Shown here: positions 1 through 8,029 of the stretch, piece by piece
Layout: every line of letters starts with the position of its first letter
Numbering within the stretch: the stretch's first letter is position 1
DNA from: Pseudomonas fluorescens
GTDB taxonomy: Bacteria; Pseudomonadota; Gammaproteobacteria; Pseudomonadales; Pseudomonadaceae
Reading direction: 5' to 3'
Assembly (NCBI RefSeq): GCF_902498195.1
Contig: NZ_CABVIY010000003.1
Span: 744,001 to 808,000, forward strand
Length of the DNA stretch: 64,000 nt
Program-made: the position numbers and the translations under genes
Notes under the pieces: generated by a model
What the model was told of the DNA's origin: nothing
Databases searched by the model: none
The model's input: the letters and a program-made list of their open reading frames with translations, nothing else

Positions 1-563
1 GCGACGGTGAAGTTTTCCTCCCATTCAGGGAACGGCGGCTCCTCATCTGGAGGCCCCATGTACGCGAAGACCAGGCCATGTCGCTCGAACGCTTTGTAAG
101 CGCCTTGGCGAATTGAGCAGGCGTATTTTTCGGCCTCTTTTTCCTCACCAGCTGGGAAGGGAACGTGTAGGCAGGCACCATCGACGTCAAACACCATGCC
201 GTGGTAGCAGCACTTAATACCGCGTTCTTGGATAGCGCCGTATTCCAACGACGCTCCACGATGGCAGCAGTGGGCATGCAGAAGACCGATCTGGCCACTG
301 CCATCCCGGAAGGCAACTAGCTCTTCACCCATGATTTTCAGGAAGCGAGGGGTATCTGTCAGCTCCAAAGCCATACATACTGGGTGCCAAAAGCGGCGCA
401 GGTATTCTCCCATCGGAGTACCAGGGCCAGTTTCTGTCAATTCAGGATCATGACCCGGAACGTTGTTGGTGTGGTACCCGCCATAGGCGATGAGTTTCTT
501 CGCAATTGGTGCGCCAGCACCGCTCGATTGTTTGGCTTCGTGCTGTTCGAATTTCTCGGTCAT
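1..563 (-). CDS. Rieske [2Fe-2S] oxygenase alpha subunit, C-terminus outside window
   Basis: N-terminal part of a Rieske-type aromatic-ring or demethylase oxygenase, read by hand on the minus strand because the gene runs off the left edge. The cluster-binding motifs are visible: C-x-H followed by RG (CCHRGASLEYG) and, 15-20 residues later, C-x-x-H (KCCYHGMVFD). The N-terminus has the YLRRFWHPVC stretch typical of phthalate-dioxygenase-like enzymes. Two ATGs are possible (569 and 563). A GGAG sits only 2 nt before the first but 8 nt before the second, so 563 is preferred. The mononuclear-iron domain is not in the window, so the substrate cannot be inferred. A palindromic operator candidate (612-624) lies 50 bp upstream. 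Same orientation as the downstream-listed ilvC-like gene. Confidence 0.88.
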   Translation of the reverse strand, partial: MTEKFEQHEAKQSSGAGAPIAKKLIAYGGYHTNNVPGHDPELTETGPGTPMGEYLRRFWHPVCMALELTDTPRFLKIMGEELVAFRDGSGQIGLLHAHCCHRGASLEYGAIQERGIKCCYHGMVFDVDGACLHVPFPAGEEKEAEKYACSIRQGAYKAFERHGLVFAYMGPPDEEPPFPEWEENFTV

Positions 564-611
564 GACCATGTCTCCGTTCTTGTTTTATCGTTAGAGCTCA
601 GGCTACGGAAC

Positions 612-624
612 TCTGTATACAGAT
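612..624. promoter_or_regulatory. Palindromic operator candidate, copy 1
   Basis: TCTGTATACAGAT, containing the perfect 10-bp palindrome CTGTATACAG. The same 13 bases recur at 1744-1756. This copy sits about 50 bp upstream of the Rieske oxygenase start, on its promoter side. Inferred binding site of the GntR regulator at 1827-2555. Confidence 0.6.
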
Positions 625-686
625 ATTATGAATACAATGGTGCTATTCGTTTTGCTTTTGGGCGGGGCTATTTCCTCATCAATCAG

Positions 687-1703
687 TTAGTTATGGGTCT
701 TGTCCACTAAAGCGGACGCCTTGATCCAAGGCATCATTGCCCGCAGCTGCTCGCCAACAATTTCTATTGGGTGGCGTTTCAGTTGATTCCTGCGGGCAGT
801 GAGTAGCGAATTTCCAGCCTTGCTTTCGAGAATGAATTGCTTTGCGTACGAGCCGTCTTGAATGAAGGCAAGAACCTCACGCATGGCCTGCTTGGTTTCA
901 GCAGTAACAATCTTCGGCCCGGAGACGTATTCGCCAAACTCAGCATTGTTGGAAATGCTGTAGTTCATGTTGGAAATACCGCCTTCATAGAGCAAATCAA
1001 CAATCAGTTTCAGCTCATGCAAACATTCGAAGTAGGCCAGCTCAGGCGAGTAACCAGCTTCCACCAATACCTCAAAACCTCCCTTGATCAGCTCTACCGC
1101 TCCGCCACACAGAACGACCTGTTCGCCAAAAAGATCGGTCTCTGTCTCTTCTCGAAAATCGGTTTCGATAATGCCTGCCTTTCCGCAGCCGATGGCCGAG
1201 GCATACGCCAATGCCAGATCCTTTGCGAGGTCAGAGACATTCTGAGAAATAGCGATCAGAGCTGGCACTCCACCACCCGACGCGAAAGTTGAACGCACGG
1301 TGTGACCAGGTGCTTTAGGAGCAACCATAAACACATCGAGATCACTGCGAGGTGTGACTTGGCCGTAGTGAACGTTGAAGCCATGGGCGAAGACCAGTGC
1401 CGCACCCTTGCGAATGGCTGGCTCCACGTCTTTGGCGTAGACCTCTGCAATGGACTCGTCCGGAATCAGCATGACGACCAGATCTGCGCCACTAACCGCT
1501 TCACCCACTTCCATGACAGACAGACCAGAGGCTGCTGCTTTCGCCCAAGAGGAACCACCTGCCCGTAAACCGACGACGACGTCGATTCCACTGTCCCGCA
1601 AATTCAGCGCCTGAGCATGCCCCTGTGAGCCATAGCCGATGACTGCTACCCGTCGGCTTTCCAGCAAAGCCAGATCAGTATCTTTGTCGTAGAACACTTT
1701 CAT
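687..1703 (-). CDS. ilvC: Ketol-acid reductoisomerase (class I), probable second copy
   Basis: 338 aa, the usual class I KARI length. Converts acetolactate-type 2-hydroxy-2-alkyl-3-oxo acids to 2,3-dihydroxy acids with NAD(P)H and Mg2+. Visible family marks: dinucleotide fold GYGSQGHA near residue 23, the [10 protein letters not shown] histidine segment, MVAPKAPGH with the active-site lysine, and the metal-binding DLFGEQ. A good Shine-Dalgarno (AGAGGAA) precedes the ATG. The setting is unusual: housekeeping ilvC normally follows ilvIH (ilvBN), whereas here the neighbours are a Rieske oxygenase and a GntR regulator. Inference: a paralogue recruited to catabolism of a branched or alpha-keto compound, controlled through the palindrome at 1744-1756. 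Confidence 0.93.
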   Translation of the reverse strand: MKVFYDKDTDLALLESRRVAVIGYGSQGHAQALNLRDSGIDVVVGLRAGGSSWAKAAASGLSVMEVGEAVSGADLVVMLIPDESIAEVYAKDVEPAIRKGAALVFAHGFNVHYGQVTPRSDLDVFMVAPKAPGHTVRSTFASGGGVPALIAISQNVSDLAKDLALAYASAIGCGKAGIIETDFREETETDLFGEQVVLCGGAVELIKGGFEVLVEAGYSPELAYFECLHELKLIVDLLYEGGISNMNYSISNNAEFGEYVSGPKIVTAETKQAMREVLAFIQDGSYAKQFILESKAGNSLLTARRNQLKRHPIEIVGEQLRAMMPWIKASALVDKTHN

Positions 1704-1743
1704 TGGAATTCCTCTTCTGTCTTCTATATTCTATGTACTGTGT

Positions 1744-1756
1744 TCTGTATACAGAT
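1744..1756. promoter_or_regulatory. Palindromic operator candidate, copy 2
   Basis: Second exact copy of TCTGTATACAGAT, in the gap between the divergent ilvC-like and GntR genes, where it could control both. The longest reading frame of the GntR gene would start inside this site (GTG at 1740), which argues that the true start is further in. Confidence 0.6.
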
Positions 1757-1826
1757 GCCTCATTCTTGGCTTGACTCCCAAGATTGTCAAGCCACCCCGT
1801 TGGAATCATTTTGGAGAACGTGGACA

Positions 1827-2555
1827 ATGACCATCGCAATCAAGCCAACGAAGGCCCCCCTGAACGCCATGACAACGAAGCTGCAGAGAATTCAAGCGCG
1901 TCCGGACTATGTGGATGAGGTCTACAAAGCCCTTCTAGACGCGATCAGTGACGGAACGATGGCTCCCGGTGTTCGATTCACTCAAGAAGAGATTGCGGAA
2001 CAAATGCACGTTTCTCGATCTCCCGTCCTCCAAGCCATTCGTCTGTTAAAAAAGGACGGGTTGGTTCAGGACGCTCCTGGCAAAGGGGTGTTGGTGACAC
2101 CGTTGACCGTTACGTCTATCAGCAACCTTTATCTAATAAGAGGCGCGCTGGATAATTTGGCGGCGAAAATGGCAGCCGAAAGGCGTCACCAGATGGATCC
2201 CAGGATTATTGAAAACGGTCGGCGCGCAGCTGAGGGGAAGGATCTCAAGGCAATGGTTGACGCTGATGTCGCCTTCCATCACGACATTTATGCTGCGTCG
2301 GGAAACCCATTGATAGCCGAAAGCGCCCAGGTCTATTGGGTACACCTGCGTCGGGCGATGGGAACAGTGCTGCAATCGTCTGCTTCCCAGCGTCAGTCAA
2401 TCTGGGACGAACATGAGGCAATTGCCAAAGCAATTGCTGAAGGCGATTCGAAAAGGGCTGGCGAGCTTTCTGATGTTCACACCACGAAAGCGCGGGAATA
2501 CCTTGCCTCTCGACTTGATGAATATTTGGAGCAGCGAGAACTTCAAGCTCAGTAA
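1827..2555 (+). CDS. GntR-family (FCD-type) transcriptional regulator
   Basis: 242 aa from the ATG at 1827. An earlier in-frame GTG at 1740 lies inside the operator candidate and is disfavoured; GGAG lies 10 nt before 1827. The N-terminal winged helix reads YVDEVYKALLDAISDG...FTQEEIAEQMHVSRSPVLQAIRLLKKDGLV, typical of GntR. The all-helical C-terminal half carries FCD-like D/H metal-pocket residues (DADVAFHHDIYAASGN). Divergent from the ilvC-like gene. Probably autoregulatory and controlling the ilvC-like and Rieske genes, since the same palindrome occurs before both. The ligand is unknown. A GCTCAGTA/TACTGAGC hairpin (2547-2566) spans its stop codon. Confidence 0.9.
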   Translation: MTIAIKPTKAPLNAMTTKLQRIQARPDYVDEVYKALLDAISDGTMAPGVRFTQEEIAEQMHVSRSPVLQAIRLLKKDGLVQDAPGKGVLVTPLTVTSISNLYLIRGALDNLAAKMAAERRHQMDPRIIENGRRAAEGKDLKAMVDADVAFHHDIYAASGNPLIAESAQVYWVHLRRAMGTVLQSSASQRQSIWDEHEAIAKAIAEGDSKRAGELSDVHTTKAREYLASRLDEYLEQRELQAQ

Positions 2556-2765
2556 TCGTACTGAGCTAGCAGTTCTTCGTCATACCTCATTATCGAATTT
2601 CAGCGTCGATAAAATCCCGGCGTGTACTGGCGATCACCTTTATTTAACGGTAATTCGGCAGCCCTATCGCCTGGACGGATTTTAATTCTGAACGCATTGA
2701 GCAAACTACTTCAGCTCAATTGACTACTCGAAATTGACCCACCAAAAATGTGAGTTATACGGCCA

Positions 2766-3695
2766 ATGGCCTCTGTTCTAAACATCATCCTGCCCGTCTT
2801 CACACTTATTCTTGCTGGCTTCGTCTGTCGACGCTTGGGACTGTTAGGCCCAAATGCAGCTTCGGAAATCAATCGAATGGTGGTCTGGTTGTGTCTCCCG
2901 GCCTTGCTGTTTGAAGCCATGGCCACAGTCGTATGGGAGCAGATTTGGCAGCCGGGATTCATCATCAGTTACGGGCTTTCGACGGTTGGGCTGTTCGCTA
3001 TTACTTTGATATGGCGTCGTCGGCGTACAGGAAACCTGGTAGATGCCAGCGTACAAGGCCTAAGTGCCTCCTACGCCAACACTGGATACATGGGCATTCC
3101 TTTATGCCTTCTGGTGTTCGGCAAGGCTGGCATGGAACCCGCACTGATCTCTTGCCTGGTCGTGATATGCGTGCTGTTTTCTATCTCGGTGATCTGCATT
3201 GAGGTAGGACTGCAGAGCGAAAAGAGCCTGTCCAAAGCTGTAGGTAAGGTCACCTTGGCGCTGGTCAAGAATCCGATAGTGGTAGCTCCGATTCTAGGAT
3301 CGTTGTGGACTGCGACCGCACAACCGTTACCGGCCCCATTGCATCAGTTCCTCAAAATGCTCTCGGCAGCAACCGGCCCCTGCGCGCTCATTTCGCTTGG
3401 GCTATTCCTTGCACACAGGCACAAAGGAAAAAATGAGCGAGGTACAAGCCTGGTGCTGATCAAGCTGTTTGCCCATCCGTTGATTACTTGGGTACTCGCC
3501 TTCTACGTTTTCCGGCTGCCGCTTATGTGGGCGCAAGCCGCTCTGCTATTAAGCGCACTGCCAACTGGTACGGGGCCATTTATGCTCGCTGAGTTTTATC
3601 GCCGCGAGGGTTCGCTGGTGTCCAACACTATATTGATATCGACCCTTGGCTCTCTGGTTACCCTGTCGGCATGCCTTTTCTTCATAGGGGCTTAA
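2766..3695 (+). CDS. AEC-family (auxin efflux carrier-like) transporter
   Basis: 309 aa inner-membrane protein with about ten hydrophobic segments in two halves around a short basic centre (AHRHKGKNERG). The N-terminal LNIILPVFTLILAGFVCRRL and the C-terminal LPTGTGPFMLAEFY segments are typical of the bacterial AEC family. Members export or import small organic acids such as malate or malonate; the substrate here is not predictable. It follows the GntR gene by about 210 bp on the same strand, so it may serve the Rieske/ilvC pathway. It converges on the MocR gene. Confidence 0.85.
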   Translation: MASVLNIILPVFTLILAGFVCRRLGLLGPNAASEINRMVVWLCLPALLFEAMATVVWEQIWQPGFIISYGLSTVGLFAITLIWRRRRTGNLVDASVQGLSASYANTGYMGIPLCLLVFGKAGMEPALISCLVVICVLFSISVICIEVGLQSEKSLSKAVGKVTLALVKNPIVVAPILGSLWTATAQPLPAPLHQFLKMLSAATGPCALISLGLFLAHRHKGKNERGTSLVLIKLFAHPLITWVLAFYVFRLPLMWAQAALLLSALPTGTGPFMLAEFYRREGSLVSNTILISTLGSLVTLSACLFFIGA

Positions 3696-3704
3696 GTACC
3701 CACT

Positions 3705-3731
3705 TCGCTAGCCCAAACGCGGCGCTAGCGA
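3705..3731. terminator. Stem-loop between convergent AEC and MocR genes
   Basis: TCGCTAGC (3705-3712) pairs with GCTAGCGA (3724-3731) across an 11-nt loop, in the 29-bp gap between two convergent genes. No strong U-tract, so the terminator call is tentative. Confidence 0.4.
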
Positions 3732-5071
3732 GCAAGGCTTTGAATTATTGTTAACGCCGTTCGTAGATCAGCCATAGTGGGGGCACCAAGACAAATTCTT
3801 GCCCCCCCCAAAGCTCCCTGCGGATTCACTGCAGTGGAGGATGGAGGGGTGATCAATACGCCCAAATCATTGGCTGAGCGTTCCAAGTCATACGCCTGCG
3901 AAAGCGGCATGGGAAGCCAGATGTGATACCCCTGATCCGCTGGTTCATGCATAACGCTACCAAAGATCGACCGAGCCATTTCAAGCCGACGTATTGACTC
4001 ACCCTGAATCGATCTGCTCACGGATTCCGCCGTCCCATCCAACAACCATTGCTCCATCACCGCGCAACTTAACGGCGAAACCATGACTGCAGTCGCCTGC
4101 AGGGCCATTTCGGACTGGGAGAACATAGAGTCTGGCGTAACTAAAGCGCCAATCCTGAGCGTCGGATTGAGGGTTTTCGACATGCTATTGGCATAAAACG
4201 TCCGTTCAGGTGCCAGCATGGCGAGAGGTGGGACTTGGTCATCGCCTTCTAAGGTGTAAACGTCATCCTCAATGATTGCTATGTCATGAGCTCGACAGAT
4301 CGAAACAACCTCTTCGCGCCTCTGCCGACTCATGCTGGCTGTTGTGGGATTCTGCATAGTCGGAGTGACATATAGGGCAGCCTTCGCCGTACTTTCAGTT
4401 GAAAGAGCACGGTCGAGCGCTTGTGGAATGACACCCTCCTTGTCCATCTCCACACCGATCAAACGAATCCCCTGATGACGAGCTAATGCAATGGCTCCTG
4501 GGTAAGTTTGGGCTTCGGTGAACAGCGTTCCTCCATACCCGCACGCCACCGACATGGCCACGCTGACTGCATGATGTGCCCCACTGGTAAGCAGTAGCCT
4601 TTCGGGATCGGCATCCATCCCCAGTCTCAGAAACCATCGAGCTAAAAGACGGCGATGCTCAGCATGGCCACCGACCGGTGGATAGTCATTGAATAAGCCG
4701 GCGTCCACTCGCTTGGCAACCGATGTGAGCGTGCGGGCCAGTAGTCGCTCAGTCATAACCGACGGAGGGGTATTGCGAGAGACGTCGATTACCGGCCCGC
4801 GCCGGGTTTGCACCAACGCGACGAAAGTACCCGCACCTTTGACACTTCGTATCAGTCCTCGGCGTTCAAGAATGCCATAGGCCTTGGTTACTGTTCCTAA
4901 ACCGATTTTTAGTTTGTCAGCCAGTTCACGGTGGGCAGGCAAACGATCTCCCGAATCAAGTCTTCCATCGAGGATGTCTTCGGCCATGGCAGTGACTAAG
5001 CGATCTGATGCCGATGTTTCTGATTCGGCGAGTCTAGGTAGCCAGGGTGATCTCAGGCGCATTCCGCTCAT
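3725..5071 (-). CDS. MocR/PdxR-type regulator (GntR HTH fused to class I aminotransferase fold)
   Basis: 448 aa from the ATG at 5071; the two upstream TTG codons are unlikely starts, and no good Shine-Dalgarno is seen. The N-terminus is a winged helix (DRLPAHRELADKLKIGLGTVTKAYGILERRGLI). The rest is a fold-type I PLP domain with the Schiff-base lysine in SMSKTLNPTLRIG (about residue 299) and the IIEDDVY aspartate. MocR proteins sense PLP or its amino-acid adducts and regulate adjacent genes. Here it is divergent from the RidA/PhzF/racemase genes, its likely targets. Repeats overlapping its 5' end (5077-5119) fit a MocR operator. Confidence 0.92.
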   Translation of the reverse strand: MSGMRLRSPWLPRLAESETSASDRLVTAMAEDILDGRLDSGDRLPAHRELADKLKIGLGTVTKAYGILERRGLIRSVKGAGTFVALVQTRRGPVIDVSRNTPPSVMTERLLARTLTSVAKRVDAGLFNDYPPVGGHAEHRRLLARWFLRLGMDADPERLLLTSGAHHAVSVAMSVACGYGGTLFTEAQTYPGAIALARHQGIRLIGVEMDKEGVIPQALDRALSTESTAKAALYVTPTMQNPTTASMSRQRREEVVSICRAHDIAIIEDDVYTLEGDDQVPPLAMLAPERTFYANSMSKTLNPTLRIGALVTPDSMFSQSEMALQATAVMVSPLSCAVMEQWLLDGTAESVSRSIQGESIRRLEMARSIFGSVMHEPADQGYHIWLPMPLSQAYDLERSANDLGVLITPPSSTAVNPQGALGGARICLGAPTMADLRTALTIIQSLAR

Positions 5072-5076
5072 CAACA

Positions 5077-5119
5077 AAAAGTGTATCGTGACACTTTATC
5101 GATTTACCAAAAGTGTATC
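5077..5119. promoter_or_regulatory. MocR-type operator candidate: direct repeats plus inverted repeat
   Basis: AAAAGTGTATC occurs at 5077-5087 and again at 5109-5119, 32 bp apart (about three helical turns). The first copy also forms an inverted repeat AAGTGT/ACACTT (5079-5084 and 5091-5096). MocR regulators are known to bind paired direct repeats spaced by helical turns. The site lies between the MocR gene and the RidA-like gene. Confidence 0.6.
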
Positions 5120-5186
5120 AATGCCTATTCTCCAAACACACCTGCTTCGGTTCGCGAGGCGCAGACTCGGCTAAGGAGAAGACAAG

Positions 5187-5630
5187 ATGCGAATTTCACA
5201 GTGGGCCGCTGGGCTCTTAGCGCTGGTAGGCGCTCATTGCGCACACGCAAGTCCGCAATTTTTAAATTCGGGCGCCGTGCTGAAAGGCGAATCCCCATTC
5301 TCCGAAGCGGTAAAAATCAACGGCACGCTCTTTCTATCCGGTCAGGTTGGTATAGAAACCAAAACCCAAAAACTGGCACCGGGCGGTATAGAAGCTGAGT
5401 CTCGTCAGGCAATGGACAACATAGACACCATTCTCAGATCCAATGGGTATGCGATGGCTGACGTCGTCAAGTGCACCGTTTTTTTAGTAGATATGAGCGA
5501 GTGGACTGCATTCAACGACATATACAAAAGCCGATTCGAGACGGGTAAATATCCCGCACGAAGCGCGTTGGGAGTCAACGCATTGGCCTTGAGTGCAAGA
5601 GTCGAAGTGGAATGCATCGCGGCAAAATGA
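5187..5630 (+). CDS. RidA/YjgF-family protein with signal peptide
   Basis: 147 aa. RidA proteins hydrolyse reactive enamines and imines released by PLP enzymes, normally in the cytoplasm. This one starts with a clear export signal (basic MRISQ, hydrophobic WAAGLLALVGA, cut near HAS), so it should act in the periplasm. The family core is intact: YPARSALGVNALALSARVEVECIA carries the substrate-carboxylate arginine. The ATG follows a GGAGAAG box. First gene of a same-strand set with the PhzF-like and racemase-like genes, divergent from MocR. Confidence 0.88.
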   Translation: MRISQWAAGLLALVGAHCAHASPQFLNSGAVLKGESPFSEAVKINGTLFLSGQVGIETKTQKLAPGGIEAESRQAMDNIDTILRSNGYAMADVVKCTVFLVDMSEWTAFNDIYKSRFETGKYPARSALGVNALALSARVEVECIAAK

Positions 5631-5696
5631 AACCAGCGCCTCGTCGCCTAGCGTCAAAAATATCCTGATCTCCACCGCCCTCCTGAGGAAATCACC

Positions 5697-6584
5697 GTGT
5701 TATTAGACTTTGTTCAAGTGGATGCCTTTACCAACCGTCCGCTCTATGGGAACCCAGCTGCTGTAGTGTTCGACGGCGATGAGCTTTCGACCGAAACCAT
5801 GCAGCGAATTGCCCGAGAGATGAATTTGTCAGAGACGGTGTTCATCCTTAAACCCACCACACCTGAAGCAGACTACCGGGCTCGTATCTTCACACCAATG
5901 AGTGAGCTTCCTTTTGCCGGGCACCCCACTGTCGCAGCAGCGCACTCTGTACTGGCGCGCTATCCAGATAAAGCAAACGCGACGCTACTACGCCAAGAGT
6001 GTGGTATCGGCGTAGTGCCTGTTGAAGTAATCCCTACCGGCTCAGGCATTCTTCTACGTATGACCCAAGGTTCCCCGGAATATCGCGAGACTCAATTGTC
6101 ACGTAAGACCGTGGCGCAAATGCTGGGTTGTGCCGAGACAGAGGTGGCTGATAGTCCGTTCGAAGTGGTTTCTACGGGTGTACCGTGGCTCATCGTTGAA
6201 CTCTGCAGTTTCGAAGCGATTTCGCGCCTGAACCCCGATCAAAATCTTATAACGCGTGAGTGCAAGGCCCTTAGTGCGGCAGGACTTACCGTGTTTGCAG
6301 AGTGTGGCGATGGGGCTCCGGTGCGAATTCGAGTACGTACATTTGCTCCAGGAGAAGGAGTCGCTGAAGACCCTGTTTGCGGTTCAGGTAATGGATCTGT
6401 TGCTGCTTACCTGGCCCGTCATAAACACGTCCATGAACATTCCGGTAGTTACGTGGCGGAACAAGGCATCGAAATCGGGCGTGATGGTGAAGTTCAGGCG
6501 TCCTGGGAGCGAGATGGAGAAAGCCTTCGAGTGAAAATCGGAGGCCAGGCTGCGGTTTCAGCGAGCGGTCAGCTTCATCTTTGA
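5697..6584 (+). CDS. PhzF-like isomerase/epimerase family protein
   Basis: 295 aa from a GTG start preceded by GAGGAAATC. The PhzF fold consists of two diaminopimelate-epimerase-like halves. The catalytic glutamate is present in NLSETVFI (about residue 46), and the C-terminal half has the EDPVCGSGNGSVAAYL signature. True PhzF isomerises DHHA in phenazine synthesis, but no other phz genes are here. With RidA and racemase partners a role in amino-acid or imine chemistry is more likely (inference). 66 bp after the RidA-like gene, so probably co-transcribed. Confidence 0.9.
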   Translation: MLLDFVQVDAFTNRPLYGNPAAVVFDGDELSTETMQRIAREMNLSETVFILKPTTPEADYRARIFTPMSELPFAGHPTVAAAHSVLARYPDKANATLLRQECGIGVVPVEVIPTGSGILLRMTQGSPEYRETQLSRKTVAQMLGCAETEVADSPFEVVSTGVPWLIVELCSFEAISRLNPDQNLITRECKALSAAGLTVFAECGDGAPVRIRVRTFAPGEGVAEDPVCGSGNGSVAAYLARHKHVHEHSGSYVAEQGIEIGRDGEVQASWERDGESLRVKIGGQAAVSASGQLHL

Positions 6585-6687
6585 TCCACAACCCAATGGT
6601 GCAGTGTGGATTTGGACAGCAATCCGCCACATACAGAATGGAAGATCTAGGTGGAACAGTGATGCCCCTGGATACCAACGAGGAAAC

Positions 6688-7389
6688 ATGAGAATGCGCA
6701 AAATAGGTCTTATCGGCGGTATGAGCTTTGAAGGTTCGGCGGTTTATTACCGCAATCTTAATCAAGCCATCAACCAACGCTTGGGAGGCCTGCACTCGGC
6801 CCAGGTTCTACTTCATTCGGTGGATTTTCAGACCATCGTCGAAATGCAAAAAGCAGGACGCTGGGAAGAAGCCGGCCTTCATTTGGCCGACGTCGCGCGC
6901 GGTCTAGAAAAAGCCGGAGCAGACTGCGTGATGATCTGTGCTGTGACCATGCACCTTGTCGCAGACGCGGTTGCTACAGCTACGCCACTGCCGTTTATTC
7001 ATATCGTGGATGTCGTCGCCGAGCGACTGAAGGCTGCTGGTCTCCACAAACCACTTTTGATCGCCACCCGCTACACCATGGAGAACGGCTTCTATCCAGC
7101 TCGGATGAAGAACCATGGAATTGAAGTCTTGGTACCGGAGGCAGAGGGCCGTTCACGCATTCACAGCATAATCTTCGACGAGCTCAGTTTGGGTAGAGTG
7201 CTCGATGAATCTCGAAACGAACTCATTACGTTGATCGAGCAGGCGAAGGCCAACGGCGCCGACTCAGTGATTTTCGGGTGCACAGAGATTTGCATGATCC
7301 TAGAAACCGACAAGCTGCCGTTGCCAGCGTTTGATTCCACCGCAATTCATGTAGATGCAGCGGTTGATTTCGCTTTGAGCGAAGAATAA
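6688..7389 (+). CDS. Aspartate/glutamate racemase family protein
   Basis: About 233 aa. In-frame ATGs lie at 6688 and 6694; AGGA lies 3 nt before the first and 9 nt before the second, so either is possible. The protein opens with RKIGLIGGMSFEGSAVYYR, typical of the PLP-independent aspartate racemase family. Both catalytic cysteines are present, in MICAVTMH (usual form C-T-N-T-M-H) and FGCTEICMI. The altered first motif suggests a substrate other than plain aspartate. Last gene of the MocR-linked group, followed by a strong terminator. Confidence 0.9.
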   Translation: MRMRKIGLIGGMSFEGSAVYYRNLNQAINQRLGGLHSAQVLLHSVDFQTIVEMQKAGRWEEAGLHLADVARGLEKAGADCVMICAVTMHLVADAVATATPLPFIHIVDVVAERLKAAGLHKPLLIATRYTMENGFYPARMKNHGIEVLVPEAEGRSRIHSIIFDELSLGRVLDESRNELITLIEQAKANGADSVIFGCTEICMILETDKLPLPAFDSTAIHVDAAVDFALSEE

Positions 7390-7448
7390 GTATTAACCTT
7401 CCATTGAGCTTAAATAAGCAAATCGGATCACTTATTAAACTCTTACAA

Positions 7449-7473
7449 AAAAGGGCCTTCGTAGGGCCCTTTT
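7449..7473. terminator. Bidirectional rho-independent terminator
   Basis: AAAAGGGCC (7449-7457) pairs with GGCCCTTTT (7465-7473) around a 7-nt loop. It gives a U-run in both directions and sits between the convergent racemase-like and MvaT-like genes. Confidence 0.85.
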
Positions 7474-7488
7474 GTACTCAAACCAAAA

Positions 7489-7854
7489 TCACTTGGCGAG
7501 CCACGACTCAACGGTCGCGGAGCCGTGCTCAGCTTTCCATTCCTTCAGCGCTTTGTGGTTGCCACCTTTGGTTTCAACTACTTCGCCGGTGTGGGGATTC
7601 TTGTAGATCTTCACTTGGCGAGGCTTGCGAGACCCAGCTTTCGATTCGACTGCTGAAGCGCGACGACCAGCTTGTGGATCAAGCAGAGCGATCACTTTCG
7701 GCAGGCTGTAACTGTATTCGGCAAGCAAGGCGCGCAGCTTGGTCTCAAATTCGATTTCTTGCTTCAAGCCAGCATCACCCTTCAGGGCTTCCAAGGCTTG
7801 GAGTTGTTCGGCGAGGTGTTTTTCGAGCTGACGGTATTCTGCAAGCTTAGACAT
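7489..7854 (-). CDS. MvaT/MvaU-family H-NS-like nucleoid protein
   Basis: 121 aa. The N-terminal coiled-coil oligomerisation half reads SKLAEYRQLEKHLAEQL... and EIEFETKLRALLAEYSYSLP, with LLDPQ at its end. The C-terminal DNA-binding half has KIYKNPHTGEVVETKGGNHK, the MvaT equivalent of the H-NS AT-hook region. These proteins coat AT-rich, often horizontally acquired, DNA and silence it. Pseudomonads carry several paralogues; which one this is cannot be told. It stands at the edge of the accessory region. A GTTAGT/ACTAAC palindrome (7871-7884) lies just upstream, in its promoter region. Confidence 0.93.
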   Translation of the reverse strand: MSKLAEYRQLEKHLAEQLQALEALKGDAGLKQEIEFETKLRALLAEYSYSLPKVIALLDPQAGRRASAVESKAGSRKPRQVKIYKNPHTGEVVETKGGNHKALKEWKAEHGSATVESWLAK

Positions 7855-8029
7855 GACAAATCTCTATGTAGTTAGTCAACTAACAGTACACCAAAAGCAG
7901 CAGTTTGAATTTAGGAATAATGTCCTGAGTGATCTATCGATCAGATAGAAGAGAAGCAGAACCTAGGTAACTCAAACGCTAACAGGAGTCACGAGCCGAA
8001 CGTCGAATGAAGCTCCTAAAACCCGGTAC

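Noticed and set aside
612..624. TCTGTATACAGAT as a LexA box
   Set aside because: CTGT and ACAG are separated by only two bases, not the eight needed for LexA; better read as the GntR operator.
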